A stretch of 64,000 nt of DNA from Gemmatimonadaceae bacterium (GTDB lineage Bacteria; Gemmatimonadota; Gemmatimonadetes; Gemmatimonadales; Gemmatimonadaceae). The stretch spans positions 124,001-188,000 of the forward strand of contig JAICWO010000001.1 in assembly GCA_025934775.1 (NCBI GenBank). The letters run 5' to 3'. Below the pieces are notes generated by a model, which saw only the letters and a program-made list of their open reading frames with translations, had not been told where the DNA came from and did not search any database. Position numbers and translations under genes: made by a program. Each line of letters begins with the position of its first letter. Positions within the stretch are counted from its first letter, which is position 1. Below, one piece after another: positions 59,411-64,000 of the stretch.

Positions 59411-61899
59411 TGAGCCGCGTGACCGCCCGTCATTCCACGCGACTGGCTCGCGCCGCGCTCGGCGCCGCCGTGCTGCTGGCGACGGCACGGCGCTTGGTTG
59501 GGGCGCAGGGCGTGCACGAGGATCCGCGCGGCCGCGAGGAATGGTATTGGTCGTCGCTGACGTACCCGTTCGCTGACCGACCGTACGCGCAGCTGCGCGC
59601 CGTGCACATGCGCGCCGCGCAGATTCGGGCGAGTGCCGCACGCACGGTTTCGCCGGCCGCGGCGGAGCTCACGAACGTGTGGCGGCCGCTCGGACCGTTC
59701 GGCGTCTTCGGCGCGGACAACGGCTTCTTCACGTCCGGTCCGCAGCTCGACGCCGGCCGCGTCACCGGCATCGCGCCCGACGGGCGGGGGAACGTCTTCC
59801 TTGCCACCGCGTCTGGGGGCGTCTGGCGATCGAGCACGCTCGGCACCACCTGGACCGCGGCGACCGACGATCAATGTTCTCTAAACATCGGCGCGATCGC
59901 CATCGACCCGGCCGCGCCCAGCGTCCTGTACGCCGGCGCGGGCGAGTACAACACGACCAGCATCGGATGCGGCGTGCTGCGGTCGACCGACGGCGGCGTC
60001 ACGTGGAGCGCCGTCGGCGCGAACACCCTGCTCGCGGGCAGCACCGACGCGGCATTCGCGCACATCCTGATCGATCGCTCCACGGTCGGCGTGCCCTCGA
60101 CGACCACGCTCCTTGCCGCGACGAATGCCGCGCTCTTCCGCTCCACGGACGGCGGCGAGACCTGGTCGTTCGTCATTACGGGCGCGGTGTCGAGCATCGT
60201 GCAGCACCCCACGAATGCGAGCGTGATGTTCGCCGGCGACGCCGATGGCTTCACGCGCGACAAGCGCGGCGTGTATCGCTCCGCCGATCACGGCGCGACG
60301 TGGGTGCAGCTTCCCGCGCTTCCGAACATCGATCCGGGGCGGATGGGGCGGATCGAGCTGGCGATGTCGCCGGCGTCGCCCGACGTGCTGTACGCGCTCG
60401 TCGCCGATCGCTCGACCGGGCACGCGCTCGGATTGTTTCGCTGGGACGATCCAGCCGGAGTCTGGACGCAGCTCGGCGCGAATGGTCTGGTCGAGAGCAA
60501 CGTCCGAACGGACTTCGGGGCCCAGGGCTTTTACGATCTCATATTGAGCGCCGATCCGCGCGACGCGAATCGGATCTACCTTGCCGGCGTGCGCGCGTTG
60601 CGCTCCACGGATGGCGGGGCCAACTTCGCGCCCGTGGCCACCGAGATCCACAGCGATTGGCACGCGCTCGTCTTCGATCCGGTGAATCCGGACGTGGTAT
60701 ACGCCGGCACCGACGGCGGCGTGTTCATCTCGTACGATCGCGGCGACTCCTGGACGAGCCGGAATCAGGGATTACAGATCACGCAATACTATCCTGGAAT
60801 CTCCATGAATCCGTCCGGCAGCGTGGTGCTCGGCGGATCACAGGACAACGGTACGTCGCGATTCTCGGGATCGCTGTTCTGGGACGGCATCGATGGCGGC
60901 GACGGCGGCGCCACGGCGATCGATCCACGCGATCCGAGCGTGTACTGGACGGAGACGCAGTGGGACACGCGGAACGGCGGCGCTGGAATTGTGTGGCACG
61001 ACGCGACCGACGCGGCGCTGCGACGCACCGGCCTCGTCGCAAGTGATCGCGCGCCGTTCATCCCGCCGTTCGTGATGGATCCTGTGACGCCGGCGACGTT
61101 GTATTTCGGAACGGATCGGCTGTATCGCACGACCGACGCCGGCGGCACGTGGACCCCGATCAGCGGCGATCTGTCGAAGGGCGCCGGCACGATCGCGACG
61201 ATCGCAGTCGCTCCCACGGCGACGAGCACGATCTACGTGGGCACGAGCGACGGCAACGTGCAGGTCTCGCGCGATACGGGCGCGACGTTCACGCTGGCGA
61301 CGGCCGGGCTGCCGAATCGTGCCGTGTCCAAGATCGTGATCGCACCGGACAGCGCCTCGCATGCGCTCGTCGTCTTCTCCGGCTTCGGGACGGGCCACGT
61401 GTTCGAGACGCGCGACGCCGGTGCGTCATGGCACGACATCACCGGCAGCCTGCCCGACGCGCCGGCCTACTCGATCGCGTTCGTCGGGCCGACGCTGGTC
61501 GTCGGGACGGAGATCGGCGTCTTCCAGAGCGCCGACGACGGCGCGACGTGGGCCGCGGGTCCGCCGGGCATGCCGAACGCTCCGGTGCGAGACCTGATTT
61601 ATCAGTCGTCGAGCCGCCTGCTCATTGCCGCGACGTACGGTCGCGGCATGTGGCAGTACACGGTCGGCGGTGTGCCGAGCGTGTTGCGCGGCGACGCGAA
61701 CGGCGATGGGAAGATCGATGCGTTCGATGCGCTGCTCATCGAACAGACGCTCGTCTCGAGCGCGCCGCAGACCGCGTCGGTCTTTCCGGGCGGCGACGCG
61801 AACTGCGACGGGAAGCTCGACGCGGCGGACCTCGTGCTGGTCTTGCGCGCCGCGGTCGGTCTTCCCACCGCAGGCGCGTGCGTGGGTACGAAGCGATAG
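59407..61899 (+). CDS. Exported BNR/VPS10-like beta-propeller protein with dockerin type I module
   Basis: An 830-residue secreted protein: signal peptide in the first 33 residues, then repeated Asp-box/BNR motifs (LRSTDGGVTWSAV, LFRSTDGGETWSFV, VYRSADHGATWVQL, VFQSADDGATWAAG) forming one or two beta-propellers of the sialidase/VPS10 kind. Residues about 760-827 hold two calcium-loop repeats, DANGDGKIDAFDALLI and DANCDGKLDAADLVLV, a textbook dockerin type I. No catalytic residues were recognised; probably a binding protein. Overlaps the lipoprotein gene by ATGA. Confidence 0.85.
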   Translation: MMSRVTARHSTRLARAALGAAVLLATARRLVGAQGVHEDPRGREEWYWSSLTYPFADRPYAQLRAVHMRAAQIRASAARTVSPAAAELTNVWRPLGPFGVFGADNGFFTSGPQLDAGRVTGIAPDGRGNVFLATASGGVWRSSTLGTTWTAATDDQCSLNIGAIAIDPAAPSVLYAGAGEYNTTSIGCGVLRSTDGGVTWSAVGANTLLAGSTDAAFAHILIDRSTVGVPSTTTLLAATNAALFRSTDGGETWSFVITGAVSSIVQHPTNASVMFAGDADGFTRDKRGVYRSADHGATWVQLPALPNIDPGRMGRIELAMSPASPDVLYALVADRSTGHALGLFRWDDPAGVWTQLGANGLVESNVRTDFGAQGFYDLILSADPRDANRIYLAGVRALRSTDGGANFAPVATEIHSDWHALVFDPVNPDVVYAGTDGGVFISYDRGDSWTSRNQGLQITQYYPGISMNPSGSVVLGGSQDNGTSRFSGSLFWDGIDGGDGGATAIDPRDPSVYWTETQWDTRNGGAGIVWHDATDAALRRTGLVASDRAPFIPPFVMDPVTPATLYFGTDRLYRTTDAGGTWTPISGDLSKGAGTIATIAVAPTATSTIYVGTSDGNVQVSRDTGATFTLATAGLPNRAVSKIVIAPDSASHALVVFSGFGTGHVFETRDAGASWHDITGSLPDAPAYSIAFVGPTLVVGTEIGVFQSADDGATWAAGPPGMPNAPVRDLIYQSSSRLLIAATYGRGMWQYTVGGVPSVLRGDANGDGKIDAFDALLIEQTLVSSAPQTASVFPGGDANCDGKLDAADLVLVLRAAVGLPTAGACVGTKR

Positions 61900-61939
61900 C
61901 AGTCGAACGATCTGACATTCACTCGAGGCGAATTTCGAC

Positions 61940-63145
61940 ATGTTCAAGCGCTCGCGGATGCTCGTCCTGCTCGTCACGTTCGGTGCGGCCTGCACCGGCG
62001 ATTCCGCCACGAATCCCGGGGTCGACACGACACCCCACGCGAGCGCCGCCATCGTCGCGGCAACGGACTTCTCGTGTGGCTTGAGCACGAGCGGCGTCGC
62101 GTACTGCTGGGGCGCCAACAACTCAGGTCAGCTCGGCACCGGCGTCGCGCAGAGCGCGATCGTTCCGGCGCCCATCGTGGCAAGCACCAAGTTCGTCGCG
62201 ATCAGCGGCTCGCACCTCGGCGCGTGCGCGCTGTCCACGGGCGCCGCGGTCTGGTGTTGGGGTCAGACGCCGGGAACCGTTCTCGATACCGTGCGAACGC
62301 CGCGGCTCGAGCCGACGTCTCCGCATCCGCTCAAGACGCTCACGGTGGGACGTCTCTATGCGTGCGGGCTCGACGCGAACGGCGCCGCCTACTGCTGGGG
62401 CAACAACATTCGCGGACAGCTCGGGGTGGGCGACACGGTGGCGCGCACCGCGCCCACGCCGGTGCTCGGCGGGTTGACGTTCACGCAGATCTCGGCCGGC
62501 TTCTGGCACACGTGCGCGGTGACGGCCGCGGGCGCGACGTATTGCTGGGGTGACAACAGCTTCTTCGAGGGCGGCTTCGGAAGCGGCGTGGCGCTGGTGA
62601 CCCAGCCGACGCCGGTCACCACGCCGCAGCCGTTCACCTACATCGCAGCGGGTGCGCTGCAGACCTGCGGACTCACCTCCGCTGGGGTGGCGTACTGCTG
62701 GGGGACGAACACCACGGCGCAGCTTGGCGACGGCACGACGACCGATCGGCTCTCACCGACGCCGGTGGCCGGCGGCTTGACGTTCGCGAGCATCCAGATC
62801 GCGCACAACAATCAGCGGCTCGGCCACGCGTGCGGCGTCACGCGCGACGGGCTGGTGTACTGCTGGGGCGAGGACACCAACGGCCAGACCGGCGCGGCCC
62901 CCGACGCGCTGTGCGACGCCGGCATCACGGGGCCGGTGGCGTGCAATCGAAGCCCGGTGCAGGTCAAGGGCGTGTCCGGCGCGGTCGCGGTGCAGCCCGG
63001 GCTGGCGCATACATGCGCAATCTTCAATACTGGAACTCTCATGTGCTGGGGAGAGAACCAGGAAGGCGAGCTGGGCGACGGGACGACGGCCGATCGAACG
63101 ACGCCGGCGGCGATCAGCGGCGGCGTCGCGTTCCCCACCCGCTGA
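61940..63145 (+). CDS. RCC1-repeat lipoprotein with paired cysteines
   Basis: A 401-residue lipoprotein (signal VTFGAACTGD). It holds seven RCC1-type repeats; each contains a C(G/A)(L/V/I) ... (Y/W/M)CWG pair (for example FSCGLSTSGVAYCWGANNSGQLG split over one blade). The regular two cysteines per blade suggest disulfide-stapled blades outside the cytoplasm. A seven-bladed propeller is inferred. Separate from the preceding gene by 40 bp, with GAGGCG before the ATG. Confidence 0.85.
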   Translation: MFKRSRMLVLLVTFGAACTGDSATNPGVDTTPHASAAIVAATDFSCGLSTSGVAYCWGANNSGQLGTGVAQSAIVPAPIVASTKFVAISGSHLGACALSTGAAVWCWGQTPGTVLDTVRTPRLEPTSPHPLKTLTVGRLYACGLDANGAAYCWGNNIRGQLGVGDTVARTAPTPVLGGLTFTQISAGFWHTCAVTAAGATYCWGDNSFFEGGFGSGVALVTQPTPVTTPQPFTYIAAGALQTCGLTSAGVAYCWGTNTTAQLGDGTTTDRLSPTPVAGGLTFASIQIAHNNQRLGHACGVTRDGLVYCWGEDTNGQTGAAPDALCDAGITGPVACNRSPVQVKGVSGAVAVQPGLAHTCAIFNTGTLMCWGENQEGELGDGTTADRTTPAAISGGVAFPTR

Positions 63146-63153
63146 GGCGCGGT

Positions 63154-64000
63154 CTAGAAGATCTTCAGGTTGATGTACTTCCGCGGATTCGCCTTCATGT
63201 CCGCCAGCAGCGAATCCGCCTGCTGGAGCAGGCGGCGCATGTCGGTGTAGAGCAGCGAATCGGTCATCAGCTTGCCGATTGTGCCGTTCCCGTGCTGCGC
63301 CTGCGCGAGCAGCGCGCGGATGGCGGTGTTCGTCGAATCGAGATTCGCCGAGAGCCGCGCCGCGTTCTCGCTCGTCTGCCGCAGATTCGCCACCGTCGCC
63401 GAGACCTGCACCGAGTCGAGCGAGTTGCTGAGGTGCCCCGCCGCGTCGCGGAACGACGCCAGCGTCTGGGTCATGTTGCGATTCTGCTCAGCGACCACGC
63501 CCTGAAGCTGCGCCGACAGCTTGGCGGTGTTCGCGAGCGTGGTGTTGATCTGCTTGAGCGTGCCCGCTTCGATGACCTGCGTTTGCATCGCGTGGAGCAG
63601 CACCGAGACCTCGGTCCCGATCGAATCCACGCGATCCATGATCTGCGTCACGTCGGCGCTCGGCGGGCCAGGCGGCACCGTGTCGCCCGGTGCGTAGCTC
63701 GCGGTGGGGACGGGAACGGGCGGCGTGAGGCCGACCGCGACGTCGCCGAAGATGCCGACCGCCTTCACGGTCGCCGTGGAACCCTTGGGCACCGTGTACT
63801 GGTCGTCGATCCGCAGCATCACGTCGAGGAAACCGTCGCGGCGCAGGTTCACGTCGCCCACGTAGCCCACGCTCACGCCCGCGAGCAGCACGGGCTGTCC
63901 CTGCTTGAGGTTCTGTCCCCAGGCGAATCGCGTGTAGAGCGGATAGCCGGATTTCAGACCGCCGCGCGCGAGCCACAGCGTCCCGAGGACCAGGACGATG
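63154..64000 (-). CDS. MCE/MlaD family protein (5' end outside window)
   Basis: At least 282 residues visible. The MCE domain is at the start of the visible part (LKQGQPVLLAGVSVGYVGDVNLRRDGFLDVML, STATVKAVGIFGDVAVGL), preceded by the end of an N-terminal membrane segment. A long helical region of about 150 residues follows. MCE proteins form periplasmic lipid-shuttle tubes working with an MlaE/MlaF ABC transporter, not seen here. Convergent with the RCC1 gene. Confidence 0.9.
   Translation of the reverse strand, partial: IVLVLGTLWLARGGLKSGYPLYTRFAWGQNLKQGQPVLLAGVSVGYVGDVNLRRDGFLDVMLRIDDQYTVPKGSTATVKAVGIFGDVAVGLTPPVPVPTASYAPGDTVPPGPPSADVTQIMDRVDSIGTEVSVLLHAMQTQVIEAGTLKQINTTLANTAKLSAQLQGVVAEQNRNMTQTLASFRDAAGHLSNSLDSVQVSATVANLRQTSENAARLSANLDSTNTAIRALLAQAQHGNGTIGKLMTDSLLYTDMRRLLQQADSLLADMKANPRKYINLKIF

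Overview
The window is 64 kb of GC-rich bacterial chromosome, densely coding on both strands, with no phage or plasmid genes and no tRNA or rRNA gene that I could see. Envelope genes point to a two-membrane bacterium: a TolC-like channel with a membrane-fusion lipoprotein, an MCE/MlaD protein, many lipobox lipoproteins and a DsbA/VKOR oxidase pair. Taken with the many tiny gene overlaps and the short palindromic intergenic repeats, the best guess is a member of Gemmatimonadota. That is an inference from gene content and style, not a marker-gene identification.

Layout, left to right. 0-9.5 kb: a patatin-like lipase fused to a ferredoxin-type domain, an amino-acid permease with a kynureninase-like enzyme, a class A beta-lactamase-fold serine hydrolase, a sortase with its probable substrate, PsuG, and two TPR proteins. 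9.6-19 kb: an ABC exporter pair, a two-domain M16 protease, a minus-strand operon (M28 peptidase, a SAM-decarboxylase-like protein without its pyruvoyl serine, a membrane protein with a glycosidase-like tail), a cyclic-nucleotide-binding protein and a CDP-alcohol phosphatidyltransferase. 19-25.7 kb: an alpha/beta hydrolase with an odd start and a changed catalytic residue, the DsbA-VKOR disulfide operon, acetyl-CoA synthetase and a Uma2-type nuclease. 25.7-39.2 kb: a haem and cytochrome c block (ccmABC plus a ccmD-like ORF, cobA-hemD fusion, hemC), a seven-gene TetR-controlled ABC efflux operon joined by six consecutive ATGA overlaps, then hemB and inorganic pyrophosphatase.

39.5-50.5 kb: a LiaF-like protein, an aquaporin, a compact six-gene operon (DUF92 membrane protein, geranylgeranyl-reductase-like flavoprotein, flavin reductase, methyltransferase, SRPBCC protein, ketosynthase) that looks like an uncharacterised lipid or polyketide pathway, a V4R-like protein with an Xaa-Pro peptidase, and a 640-bp repeat island. 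50.5-64 kb: an ABC exporter, haem A/O synthesis (ctaB, ctaA) with a subunit-II-like membrane hairpin, a hydrolase/phosphoribosyltransferase pair, a second permease, three consecutive surface-protein genes (Ig-like/cohesin-like lipoprotein, propeller-dockerin protein, RCC1 lipoprotein) and a truncated MCE gene.

Three themes cross the window. First, several genes have a sigma70-like -10 hexamer only 6-7 nt before the start codon, which predicts leaderless mRNAs. Second, many spacers are filled by fold-back elements with locus-specific simple-sequence arms, and one palindromic family has entered gene ends and is translated. Third, several family members lack a key catalytic residue (SpeD-like, the alpha/beta hydrolase, the beta-lactamase fold, the cupredoxin-like lipoprotein). 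The strongest candidates for undescribed biology are the putative cohesin-dockerin pair, the ketosynthase/GGR/DUF92 operon, the sortase with an LPxTA-like substrate, and the patatin-ferredoxin fusion.
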